Positions 61,601 to 64,000 of a stretch of 64,000 bases of DNA are shown piece by piece. The stretch comes from Taudactylus pleione. Taxonomy: Eukaryota; Chordata; Amphibia; Anura; Myobatrachidae. Where the stretch lies: the NCBI GenBank assembly GCA_031769625.1, contig JAUIMM010000213.1:4669501-4733500 (forward strand), in the 5' to 3' direction. The translations under genes were made by a program, and so were the position numbers. Positions within the stretch are counted from its first letter, which is position 1. The number at the start of each line of letters is the position of its first letter. The notes beneath the pieces are model-generated. The model was not told the DNA's origin. It searched no databases and saw only the letters and a program-made list of their open reading frames with translations.

Positions 61601-61988
61601 AAATGGAGAAGTGATTATATGTATTAATCAGGGCAAGCTTTACCAAAGTTTCTGTTTTCTTGTTAATAAAGCAATAAGAATTGAAGAATTGCAAGATGCT
61701 TTACGGAAGAAAGAAGACGATATGAAACAAATGGAGGAGCGGTACAAAAAATATCTGGAAAAAGCAAAAAGTGTAAGCCCTGAGTAAAACTGTACTGTGA
61801 TTATTGGCTTGTGGGTGATTACAGACAGTATCTGTCTGCATTATAATAGTGTTGAACAAAATCTATTGTTTCACTTCCTCCAGGTTATCCGCACATTGGA
61901 TCCAAAGCAGAATCAGGGAACAGGACCAGAGATACAAGCCTTAAAGAATCAACTGCAAGAAAGGGATAAAATGTTCCATTCATTAGAG
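20019..61988 (+). CDS. HOOK3: HOOK3, dynein activating adaptor, 19 coding exons (both ends outside window)
   Basis: Spliced gene for a Hook-family cytoplasmic dynein adaptor. Family knowledge: an N-terminal Hook domain binds dynein light intermediate chain, a long coiled coil binds dynein/dynactin, and the C-terminus binds cargo through FTS and FHIP. The 19 exons total 1887 nt (629 codons). With a 19-codon exon 1 this gives residues 20-648 of a protein close to the 718-residue mammalian one. The exons read through with consistent phases and no stops. On that numbering Gln147 and Ile154, known light-intermediate-chain contacts, fall in exon 6 (30061-30128) and are present. Exon text matches HOOK3 rather than HOOK1 or HOOK2, for example QLTTAGLMPLG and PKQNQGTGPEIQALK. 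Exon 1 and the final exon(s) are not visible. Several introns are only 80-125 bp and transposon-free, while others carry whole retroelements. Confidence 0.94.
20190..20432. mobile_element. degraded MITE-like element
   Basis: cccccatacatctgcgatggg at the left (trimmed) and gatctgtcacagatgtat at the right, with internal palindromes such as gatcctgcgatgccgggttg. No clear duplication. Confidence 0.35.
20676..20822. repeat. imperfect inverted repeat, MITE-like
   Basis: ccgacggagcaattcag is repeated inverted as ttgaattgctctgtcgg about 120 bp later. Confidence 0.5.
21017..21089 (+). CDS. HOOK3: HOOK3 exon 3 (about residues 48-72), Hook domain
   Basis: 73 nt between caacag and gtactt. It completes the split Ile codon and encodes DPAYFHENWLNRIKTDVG through NWRLK, typical of the Hook domain. 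It leaves in phase 0. Confidence 0.94.
21090..21886. other. HOOK3 intron 3, no repeat recognised
   Basis: AT-rich. Nothing distinctive apart from short runs. Confidence 0.5.
21903..23148. mobile_element. retroposed element with 160-bp inverted arms and 16-bp target duplication
   Basis: Arms 22031-22190 and 22984-23142 are near-perfect inverted repeats (e.g. ataactcccgggagt). The whole is bounded by the 16-bp direct repeat TATAGGGAAACTGGTA at 21887-21902 and 23149-23164. A duplication that long and irregular suits target-primed retroposition (Penelope or LINE type) rather than a cut-and-paste transposon. A weak hammerhead-like string is at 22935-22968. No ORF. Confidence 0.65.
23740..24470. 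repeat. MITE family A copies (one degraded, one clear)
   Basis: 24158-24470 runs from ggttgggtacgggatcccga through CCCTAA-rich sequence to gattatgaccgcaccc. 23740-23945 is a worn relative with aaccctaaccctcctcctag. Confidence 0.6.
24602..24641. repeat. (TA)n microsatellite
   Basis: About 20 TA dinucleotides immediately left of the mariner end. Confidence 0.9.
24642..25341 (+). mobile_element. internally deleted mariner element
   Basis: Terminal inverted repeats gtgagtcacaaattatccgc and gtggataatttgtgcctcac frame a transposase remnant. The N-terminal helix-turn-helix part is at 24794-25121. It jumps near 25145-25175 to the extreme C-terminus (...GIRKLVDRWTKCIEKQGYY). The catalytic centre is missing and there is a small frame error near 24845. 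It cannot encode an active enzyme. Confidence 0.85.
25342..26389. other. HOOK3 intron sequence, no repeat recognised
   Basis: Simple TA/GT runs near 25360-25400. Otherwise nothing supported. Confidence 0.5.
26390..26440 (+). CDS. HOOK3: HOOK3 exon 4 (about residues 73-89), Hook domain
   Basis: 51 nt (17 codons) between ttgttttag and gtattt, encoding ISNLKKILKGILDYNHE. A hAT-like MITE starts 22 bp after the exon end. Confidence 0.94.
26462..26788. mobile_element. hAT-like foldback MITE next to exon 4
   Basis: 327 bp beginning tagggatgtgcagactcgga and ending with its inverse. Exact 8-bp duplications CTTTTTAT lie at 26454-26461 and 26789-26796. The whole element folds back on itself. It begins 22 bp after the exon 4 donor. 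Confidence 0.88.
26797..27465. other. no gene; poly-T and unclassified sequence
   Basis: A long poly-T run at 26917-26932. No repeat ends identified. Confidence 0.4.
27466..27945 (+). repeat. possible retroelement tail fragment
   Basis: aaactagcggttgcctgcgg at the left and aaaatcggttcagtagtttt at the right resemble untranslated ends of widespread retroelements (Penelope or RTE type). The assignment is uncertain. Confidence 0.35.
28197..28329 (+). CDS. HOOK3: HOOK3 exon 5 (about residues 90-134), Hook domain
   Basis: 133 nt between gttttcag and gtaatc. It encodes ILGHQINDFTLPDVNLVGEH and on to GCAVKCEQKQ, leaving one base of the next Glu codon. Confidence 0.95.
28570..28680. repeat. (TA)n / (TG)n microsatellite cluster
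   Basis: Two long TA blocks (28570-28610 and 28646-28675) separated by TG repeats. Confidence 0.9.
28692..29351. mobile_element. dispersed retroelement-like repeat, copy 2 (empty of MITE)
   Basis: Same unit as 17085-18112. It has a local 34-bp tandem duplication (28746-28812) and lacks the 401-bp MITE, giving the pre-insertion sequence gttgctcagcaac. Confidence 0.75.
28910..28946 (-). ncRNA. hammerhead-ribozyme-like motif B2
   Basis: Minus strand ATCC, CTGAAGA, hairpin with GTTA loop, GAAAC, GTC, GGAT. The core is identical to B1. Only the stem II base pairs differ, so the core has survived better than its stem. Confidence 0.5.
29352..30060. other. HOOK3 intron 5, no repeat recognised
   Basis: AT-rich intron ending in the exon 6 acceptor. 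Confidence 0.5.
30061..30128 (+). CDS. HOOK3: HOOK3 exon 6 (about residues 134-156), dynein-binding helix
   Basis: 68 nt between atgtttctag and gtaagg, encoding EYIQTIMMMEESVQHMVM through AIQE. On family numbering this is the C-terminal Hook helix with Gln147 and Ile154, both conserved here, which are needed for binding the dynein light intermediate chain. Confidence 0.95.
30366..30636. repeat. MITE family A copy, CCCTAA-rich
   Basis: tgtgtatgggatgccagc at the left, gggatactgaccgtatccc at the right, and aaccctcc/cctaaacctaa repeats between. Confidence 0.65.
30637..31617. other. HOOK3 intron 6, no repeat recognised
   Basis: AT-rich. Nothing supported. Confidence 0.5.
31623..32199. mobile_element. 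MITE with ggcctgattcagacccgg ends and CAAAG duplication
   Basis: 577 bp with about 38-bp inverted ends (ggcctgattcagacccggtc ... gaccgggtctgaat) and CAAAG at 31618-31622 and 32200-32204. Same terminal family as 1602 and 16121, with a different interior. Confidence 0.82.
32384..32490. repeat. degraded hAT foldback, relative of 63573-63728
   Basis: catgccctgccacagtttta is followed by aaactgtggcagggcatgct in inverse orientation. Confidence 0.6.
32620..32790. repeat. dispersed repeat family B, copy 1
   Basis: Shares gtccacatacctcc and aggacgcacaagcagcttct with copies at 47020-47330 and 63056-63400. Confidence 0.65.
33098..33314. repeat. partial Tigger-like MITE
   Basis: Ends gattcaacctg before TA. 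The interior (catatacaccttatacacac, cattgaaccatcaaaaagca) matches the known Tigger-derived consensus. The left end is missing. Confidence 0.5.
33317..34018. other. HOOK3 intron 6 continued
   Basis: 33540-33800 is GC-richer and unclassified. No exon phase-compatible with HOOK3 seen. Confidence 0.4.
34019..34081 (+). CDS. HOOK3: HOOK3 exon 7 (about residues 157-177)
   Basis: 63 nt, phase 0 at both ends, between acttgtag and gtaacc. It encodes LMSKETPVSLATDAYAELDR plus Q, the linker into the coiled coil. The next intron is only 115 bp. Confidence 0.94.
34197..34280 (+). CDS. HOOK3: HOOK3 exon 8 (about residues 178-205), coiled coil start
   Basis: 84 nt, phase 0 at both ends, between aaatag and gttagc. 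It encodes LKKTTEELNDALAAKEEIAQ and then RCHELDMQ, the start of the coiled coil. Confidence 0.94.
34332..35198. mobile_element. MITE with aggggtattcaatatg ends
   Basis: 867 bp with inverted termini aggggtattcaatatg / catattgaatacccct. Poly-A-rich interior. The flanking duplication is unclear. Confidence 0.7.
35495..35695 (+). repeat. L2/CR1-type LINE 3' end
   Basis: attagattgtaagctgtcac, cagggtcctcttccctcctc, then ataaataaagaataaaagta followed by a taa microsatellite. This is the usual 3' tail of L2-like LINEs, + strand. Confidence 0.65.
35696..36336. other. HOOK3 intron 8, no repeat recognised
   Basis: AT-rich sequence leading to the candidate cassette exon. Confidence 0.5.
36337..36399 (+). 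CDS. HOOK3: putative HOOK3 cassette exon (21 codons, three heptads)
   Basis: 63 nt open in phase 0 between ataaag and gtaatg, in the intron between exons 8 and 9. It encodes VYYIQEERYKLRYECNELEE plus R. I do not recall this segment in the usual 718-residue protein. Hydrophobic or core-compatible residues fall at positions 1, 4, 8, 11, 15 and 18 (V, I, R, L, C, L). The next exon begins with Val at position 22, so the a/d register continues unbroken. The coiled-coil composition and conserved phase argue for a real alternative exon. The donor GTAATG is weak, and no transcript evidence is available here. Confidence 0.62.
36666..36796. repeat. MITE-like repeat related to 60788-60931
   Basis: Shares tcatttttcaaacaca, gagctgattggttggtac and tatctctctccaaggc with the 60.8 kb copy. 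Confidence 0.55.
37191..37584. mobile_element. Harbinger-like MITE
   Basis: tgctggccatacacctgcac at the left and gtaggtgtattgccagca at the right. TAA precedes it and TTG follows, so the duplication is not clean. Confidence 0.55.
37899..38062 (+). CDS. HOOK3: HOOK3 exon 9 (about residues 206-260), coiled coil
   Basis: 164 nt between tatttaag and gtatgt. It starts VAGLQEEKSSLLAENQVLME, includes the proline-containing break SLEDPNSPAGRRHLQ, and ends QLQEETF plus two bases of Arg. Confidence 0.95.
38063..38782. other. HOOK3 intron 9, no repeat recognised
   Basis: AT-rich. Nothing supported. Confidence 0.5.
38783..39231. repeat. MITE family A copy interrupted by another MITE
   Basis: Outer part has ttgggtaccggatgccggcg, aaccctctctcccc and gacggcatcccgacagccgg. 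The inner element 38865-39053 has inverted ends tacaaatgtagccatgctca / tgagcttggctacatctgta. Confidence 0.65.
39292..39432 (+). CDS. HOOK3: HOOK3 exon 10 (about residues 260-307), coiled coil
   Basis: 141 nt between catatttatag and gtatgt, encoding LEASKDDYRIRCEELEKEIT and on to DEMDVL plus two bases of Arg. The DIRS element begins 98 bp after the donor. Confidence 0.95.
39531..39682 (+). repeat. DIRS left inverted terminal repeat
   Basis: From tttctacttcagggtccat to ccaaggcacctcagtt, matched in reverse at 45179-45326 with very few differences. Confidence 0.9.
40616..42076 (+). CDS. DIRS ORF1 (Gag-like)
   Basis: 486 codons, intact. A CTTC...CRQC pair near residues 12-34 looks like a small zinc-binding motif. 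The rest has no domain I can name. The C-terminal ~100 residues are matched by 57900-58217. It overlaps ORF2 by 20 bases. Confidence 0.85.
   Translation: MSESDFPLQLQCTTCKVPLAEGEGSAEGLCRQCLSMARPITVTAPVQEPPWACFAQALTALVGQLAPQPAFTPMGLSQQSVVSSPMQGFPRQLVVPHSLPISPLPGSQEPAWVNSLTSSVQHLSDVLQGESVMRPHKRPVASLSAPYEDDEGTSDDGEILDPYDQEPLHTKDADAKSKVYIPGLIRAVRTALVIEDEVPPAAKSKYAFFKDVKGDATVFPLSGQLVDHLEEAWKQPGKRYWPQRRLAVAYPFADNYFAKWESPPQVDSHVTRLVRSATLPMPSMSSLKDATDCKVEICLKSAYSLAGGAARPAMAICWVARAMERWADSLEPSFESDCPAEQAELIGNLRDSATYINEAALDISTLVSRISSAAVAARRTLWLRSWKADADSKKGLEALPFTGEVLFGPDLDKIVATLAAAISACLPSAAAPSGSGPSSFRSSRAQGRPKPQSFPRQAGPKKSVKPRKQAWSTRRPAPKPDDKPAA
42057..43880 (+). pseudogene. DIRS reverse transcriptase/RNase H, one nonsense codon
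   Basis: Frame from the ATG at 42057. RT block LDIQDAYLHVPI, ALPFGLATAP, and catalytic YLDD at 42702-42713. A single TAG at 42792-42794 interrupts it; the sister copy at 58.9 kb has Trp there. The frame then stays open to 43880 through RNase H (TTDAS near 43200, LELRAV near 43300, QSDN near 43370). Confidence 0.9.
43874..44896 (+). pseudogene. DIRS tyrosine recombinase, two frameshifts
   Basis: N-terminal core-binding part to about 44170, frame break near 44175-44185, a middle part with catalytic Arg (SARRVSEL, about 44322-44345), a second break near 44596-44606, then the C-terminal HSTR (44705-44716) and Tyr-Tyr (44810-44815). All catalytic residues of the R...HxxR...Y class remain, so loss is by frame only. 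Confidence 0.88.
44912..45035. repeat. DIRS internal complementary region
   Basis: The left half (ccaaggtatcctgtggatac ... ctgaagtagaaa) is the complement of the left end. The right half (atatgagatatggtaagaac ... ggttccacagga) is the complement of the right end. They meet at about 44959-44960. Confidence 0.9.
45179..45363 (+). repeat. DIRS right inverted terminal repeat with 37-bp extension
   Basis: Repeat to about 45326, then an extra segment tagagataacaagggtaag...catatctcatatt absent from the left end but present in the internal complementary region, as in canonical DIRS. Confidence 0.9.
45462..46221 (-). mobile_element. L2/CR1-like LINE, 5'-truncated
   Basis: Minus-strand frame 46221-45820 encodes the C-terminal end of a LINE ORF2, with NAAARLIF, LHWLPV, PTLWNELP and KTHLFRQAY, typical of this clade. 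The 3' tail runs to 45462 and ends in a (TTA)n microsatellite. Confidence 0.85.
46222..47019. other. HOOK3 intron 10, no repeat recognised
   Basis: AT-rich. Nothing supported. Confidence 0.5.
47020..47330. repeat. dispersed repeat family B, copy 2
   Basis: Shares atatgccgcatatcatttta and gaagctgcttgtg with 63056-63400. Ends about 114 bp before exon 11. Confidence 0.65.
47444..47645 (+). CDS. HOOK3: HOOK3 exon 11 (about residues 307-374), coiled coil
   Basis: 202 nt between ggtgtcag and gtatgt. It encodes HSSDKVSKLESQVESYKKKL through LETYKRQ. The intron before it is about 8 kb and holds the DIRS element and a LINE fragment. The intron after it is 84 bp. Confidence 0.95.
47730..47840 (+). CDS. 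HOOK3: HOOK3 exon 12 (about residues 375-411), coiled coil
   Basis: 111 nt, phase 0 at both ends, between tgtaaacag and gtaagt. It encodes VVELQNRLSEESKKADKLDF and on to SLQKEKD. Confidence 0.95.
47934..48224. mobile_element. Harbinger-like MITE
   Basis: agctgggtacacatt at the left, aatgtgtacccagcc at the right, preceded by TAA and followed by TAT. Confidence 0.65.
48225..49188. other. HOOK3 intron 12, no repeat recognised
   Basis: AT-rich. Ends in the exon 13 acceptor. Confidence 0.5.
49189..49276 (+). CDS. HOOK3: HOOK3 exon 13 (about residues 412-441)
   Basis: 88 nt between cacatcag and gtaaca, encoding RLRSERDSLKETIEELRCVQ then AQEGQLTTA. It leaves one base of a Gly codon. The next intron is 125 bp. 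Confidence 0.94.
49402..49471 (+). CDS. HOOK3: HOOK3 exon 14 (about residues 441-464)
   Basis: 70 nt between tctaacag and gtaagt, encoding GLMPLGNQEPVDSLAAEIVT and PEI plus two bases of Lys. This is the less helical linker between coiled-coil segments. Confidence 0.93.
49686..50733. mobile_element. hAT-like non-coding element
   Basis: Ends caggggtggcgc and gcaccagccctg, flanked by tatttata (49678-49685) and tatatata (50734-50741), 7 of 8 bases equal. The interior 50228-50400 is an inverted relative of 13030-13190. Confidence 0.6.
50742..51391. other. HOOK3 intron 14, no repeat recognised
   Basis: AT-rich. Nothing supported. Confidence 0.5.
51392..51532 (+). CDS. HOOK3: HOOK3 exon 15 (about residues 464-511), coiled coil
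   Basis: 141 nt between gttatctag and gtacag, encoding EKLIRLQHENKMLKINQEGS through NELETEN plus two bases of Arg. The following intron is 98 bp. Confidence 0.95.
51631..51718 (+). CDS. HOOK3: HOOK3 exon 16 (about residues 511-540), coiled coil
   Basis: 88 nt between gtgcatag and gtaagt. It encodes LVNQRLLEVQSQVEELQKSL and then QDQGAKAED, ending in phase 0. Confidence 0.95.
51719..53408. other. HOOK3 intron 16, no repeat confidently recognised
   Basis: 1.7 kb with short open frames of no coding character. 52150-52420 contains weak inverted pieces only. Confidence 0.4.
53409..53443 (+). CDS. HOOK3: HOOK3 exon 17 (about residues 541-552), 35-nt exon
   Basis: Short exon between tcctttag and gtaagt encoding SLLLKKKLEEH plus two bases of Leu. 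It joins exon 16 in phase 0 and exon 18 within the Leu codon, so phases confirm it despite its length. Confidence 0.9.
53444..54104. other. HOOK3 intron 17, no repeat recognised
   Basis: AT-rich with poly-T runs. Confidence 0.5.
54105..54430 (-). repeat. L2-type LINE 3' tail
   Basis: Begins with a (TAT)n run and contains agagggccctgctcgaaaga and gcttacattct, the complement of the usual L2 3' end. Confidence 0.65.
54499..54803. mobile_element. MITE, uninterrupted relative of 1464-2350
   Basis: ggcctgattcagattttgg at the left, with interior identical in order to the 1.5-2.35 kb element but containing one ctgaa where that copy has the 547-bp insertion. Confidence 0.75.
55062..55360. mobile_element. 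degraded MITE with strong internal hairpins
   Basis: accggccatacaagtc and gactggtgtgtaccctg-like ends. Internal palindromes gcatcggcaagtgcatgccc/acttgccgatgc and ggccatgctgcattcggcag/catggcc. Confidence 0.45.
55703..55840. mobile_element. short MITE
   Basis: taggggaatatttattaaag at the left and ctttagtaaatataccccct at the right form imperfect inverted ends. Non-coding. Confidence 0.6.
56006..56319. mobile_element. Harbinger-like MITE
   Basis: 314 bp, ends aggtgcgcatcca and tggatacgcacct, flanked by exact TAA at 56003-56005 and 56320-56322. Confidence 0.78.
56736..56818 (+). CDS. HOOK3: HOOK3 exon 18 (about residues 552-580)
   Basis: 83 nt between gaatgcag and gtatgt, encoding EKLHEANNELQKKRAIIEDL then EPRYNNS. 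It leaves one base of a Ser codon. Confidence 0.94.
56819..57808. other. HOOK3 intron 18, first part
   Basis: AT-rich, no repeat recognised before the DIRS relic. Confidence 0.5.
57809..60098 (+). mobile_element. deleted DIRS relic
   Basis: Inverted ends (ttcttcaggctccatagtgc ... gaccctatggacttctaaga). After the left end it jumps directly to the last third of ORF1 (57900-58217), then RT in shifting frames with YLDD near 58829-58840 and Trp where the 39.5 kb copy has a stop. Most of RNase H and the recombinase N-terminus are missing (break near 59340-59370). The recombinase C-terminus reads HSTG, having lost the HxxR arginine. Same orientation as HOOK3. Confidence 0.87.
60344..60520. repeat. 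MITE family A copy, truncated
   Basis: ttgggtgtgggatcccggct at the left and ctaaccctccctccccggtg inside. The right end is missing. Confidence 0.6.
60788..60931. mobile_element. short MITE
   Basis: gggggatgtatcaa and ttgatacatctccccc are inverted ends. Relative of 36666-36796. Confidence 0.7.
60932..61671. other. HOOK3 intron 18, last part
   Basis: AT-rich, no repeat recognised, ends in the exon 19 acceptor. Confidence 0.5.
61672..61772 (+). CDS. HOOK3: HOOK3 exon 19 (about residues 580-613)
   Basis: 101 nt between gttaataaag and gtaagc, encoding IRIEELQDALRKKEDDMKQM then EERYKKYLEKAKS. The next intron is 111 bp. Confidence 0.94.
61884..61988 (+). CDS. HOOK3: HOOK3 exon 20 (about residues 614-648), last visible exon
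   Basis: 105 nt between ttcctccag and gtacgt, encoding VIRTLDPKQNQGTGPEIQAL through FHSLE, phase 0 at both ends. The C-terminal cargo-binding part (about 70 residues) is not in the remaining 2 kb. Confidence 0.94.
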
Positions 61989-63055
61989 GTACGTTTGTTT
62001 TTTTTAAGGTGTTGTGACCTCAGAATTCATGATCTCTCTCTATGTGCAGACTGAGGGAGCAATGTCTGCCACCATTCTTGCCTTCTATTCCAGTGTTTTG
62101 GTTCTGGACCTGACCACACTCCTGTGATATCACGTTCTGTCCTCATTGTAACACACATTGCTGCCTGTAAGCTTCCTTTGTGCTGAGAGGATCATTACAC
62201 CTCAGTATGAGTGACAGGGCAGACTGGGGAGAAGAGAAGAAAAGGAATGGCACTGCTCCTGGATGATAAACTCAGCAGGGAGACTAGCTAGCACACTTAA
62301 ACTAGTTAGAGCCTTACTACGAAAATATTGTATTAAAGTCCCTATATCATTTGTCTGGTGCAGCAATCTGTTACAATAATTTGCATATCTTTTCTATCTG
62401 ACTCTTCCGCTCAAATGTATGATTTTTGTCAGTTAAAAAACAGTCCGAAATAAATTTAGATGTGAGAGGTCTCATATACAGTTCGAAGAAATATGTATCT
62501 ACCACATTTTACATTTTCAGTAAGAAAAGGTGGGGGGTCGGGTAGGAGTAAGGGGGGTTAAAGGCATCACCAAGCCTCAAATTGCCTATATAAGTAAGTA
62601 AAGAGGGACAAATCGTAAGGAATTCTTCTAGGTAATAGCATATCAGTGACTTCCAAAAAAATGTTGTTATATCATCCCAGACATGGAACGATTGTGTTAG
62701 GTAAACCAAGATTCCCGGACCTCATGATAAGCTTCACACGTGTCACGGGGGAGAGCTGTCATGTACTCCATAGAGGCCTTATACCAGACTCTGTTAGCAA
62801 CATCAGGAAGAGAGGACACAGTAGGCTGCTCCCAATTAGTGGCAATTATTGGAGCTTAGCCACATTACCTGTGTGTCTTGAAAGTTTATCGCAGGTTTTG
62901 TGCCCCCACGAAGTGGTTAACAAAGCAGAACATGCAACAAATATTTAAGGGTGTAATGTTGATAGTTCTACCCATCAGGGACAGATCCATATCCCAAAAG
63001 TATAAGTTATGCCGGCAGTCCAGTCATATATGTACAAAGGTCAGGGGATAGTGGG
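61989..63055. other. HOOK3 intron 20, no exon seen
   Basis: No segment matching the HOOK3 C-terminus is found here. Nothing else supported. Confidence 0.5.
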
Positions 63056-63400
63056 TATACAGATGTGTCCACATACATCTTACTTGCTTGCGTGTTAAAC
63101 AGTCCTTCTAGTTGCACCATGCCATGGCATGACTCTGTAGCGCCAAGCATCTTTTTGTGCGACTTTTTACCTTCAAATCTGTATTATTTGTAAGGCGATG
63201 TAAATAGGACGCACAAGCAGCTTCTGCTGATTATGCTGCTGCGGGTGTATCTGAATGCGAAATGCTATGTTAAAGTATCACAGCTGCTTACACTGTAACG
63301 TAGCATTTCGCATGCAGATACACCCGCAGTTGCACACAGAATATAGACATGCTGCATATCATTTTAATCAGCAGGAGCTTCTTGGACCAAATACCAGTGG
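63056..63400. repeat. dispersed repeat family B, copy 3, with internal palindrome
   Basis: Shares sequence with 32620 and 47020 copies. 63240-63332 contains gggtgtatctgaatgcgaaa and its inverse. Confidence 0.65.
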
Positions 63401-63572
63401 CAATATATCTTTGCTTTTTCCCGTATATTAGTATTAACAGAGGCCTTTATACACTTGCTGATGAATAAGCGACCACCCCCTCCTCACCCATATCAATCCC
63501 CAGATCCTTCTTCCAAGCAAGTTCAAATGGCTCTGCCTCATCAGTGAGCGATGCAGCTAGCATGGAATAGAG

Positions 63573-63728
63573 CAGTGTTGGCTAACCTTGACACTCCAGC
63601 TGTTATGGAACTACATAACCCTGCATGCACTGCTACAGTTTTGCTATTAGGGCATGCTAAAACTGTGGCAGGGCATGCTGGGATATATAGTTCCACAACA
63701 GCTGGAGTGTCAAGGTTAGCCAACACTG
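63573..63728. mobile_element. hAT-like perfect foldback MITE
   Basis: 156 bp, almost fully palindromic, from cagtgttggctaaccttgac to its inverse. Exact 8-bp duplication GAATAGAG at 63565-63572 and 63729-63736. Confidence 0.9.
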
Positions 63729-64000
63729 GAATAGAGAATTGATATGGTACTGCTACAACCAGGGTCGTAAGTGCATAGACATTCAATAGTATTGAGTGGT
63801 CTGAGTTTAGGTGAGTTATGATTGAATAAAGCTGGTGATTGTAGATACGCAAACTGCTGTGTAACTGTTAAACCATTTCTCTTGCACAAAATCCCGTCAG
63901 ACATAGGAGAATCTAGTAATACCTGCTGCAGCCCAAGGTCATATATATGGTCTGACACATCCCAGAGAGAAATGAGGGTGTCACCAAATGGATGTCGGAG

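Noticed and set aside
20019..61988. HOOK1 or HOOK2 instead of HOOK3
   Set aside because: Exons 9, 13, 14 and 20 match what I know of HOOK3 and differ from the paralogues. Confirming this needs a protein alignment.

Overview
This window is one strand of a large, transposon-rich vertebrate gene. Nineteen exons on the + strand, between 20019 and 61988, encode roughly residues 20-648 of the dynein activating adaptor HOOK3. Exon 1 (about 19 codons) is not found and should lie upstream. The last ~70 residues (one or two exons) lie beyond the right edge. All 19 exons have AG/GT borders and consistent reading phases, with no stop or frameshift, so the host gene looks intact. Long introns, DIRS and chromodomain Ty3/Gypsy retroelements, and many Harbinger-like and hAT-like MITEs suggest an amphibian, most likely a frog. 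That assignment is inference from repeat content, not a species identification.

Layout. Positions 1-20018 are probably intron 1, with no host exon seen. They hold a telomere-like CCCTAA-rich repeat (1-430), nested MITEs (1464-2350), a Harbinger-like MITE (2437-2781), a Tigger-like MITE (4415-4713), and a complete but decayed chromodomain LTR retrotransposon (4747-11594, target duplication ATGTG) sitting inside an older MITE. They also hold a dead Tc1-like transposase (13438-14385) and two repeats with hammerhead-ribozyme-like motifs (16830-18112). From 20019 to 39432 lie the exons for the Hook domain and the first coiled coil, separated by introns with MITEs, a deleted mariner, and an element with 160-bp inverted arms and a 16-bp direct repeat. 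A 5.8-kb DIRS-type tyrosine-recombinase retroelement (39531-45363) starts 98 bp after exon 10. From 47444 to 61988 lie the remaining coiled-coil exons, with a second, deleted DIRS copy at 57809-60098.

The observation most relevant to the host gene is a phase-0, 63-nt open exon-like segment at 36337-36399. It would insert 21 residues, exactly three heptads, at the start of the HOOK3 coiled coil without changing the hydrophobic register. The most unusual non-genic structures are two unrelated MITE families built almost entirely of back-to-back hairpins. Each family has an empty-site copy elsewhere in this window that proves the insertion and its duplication length. All coordinates, pairings and mismatch counts were worked out by eye.
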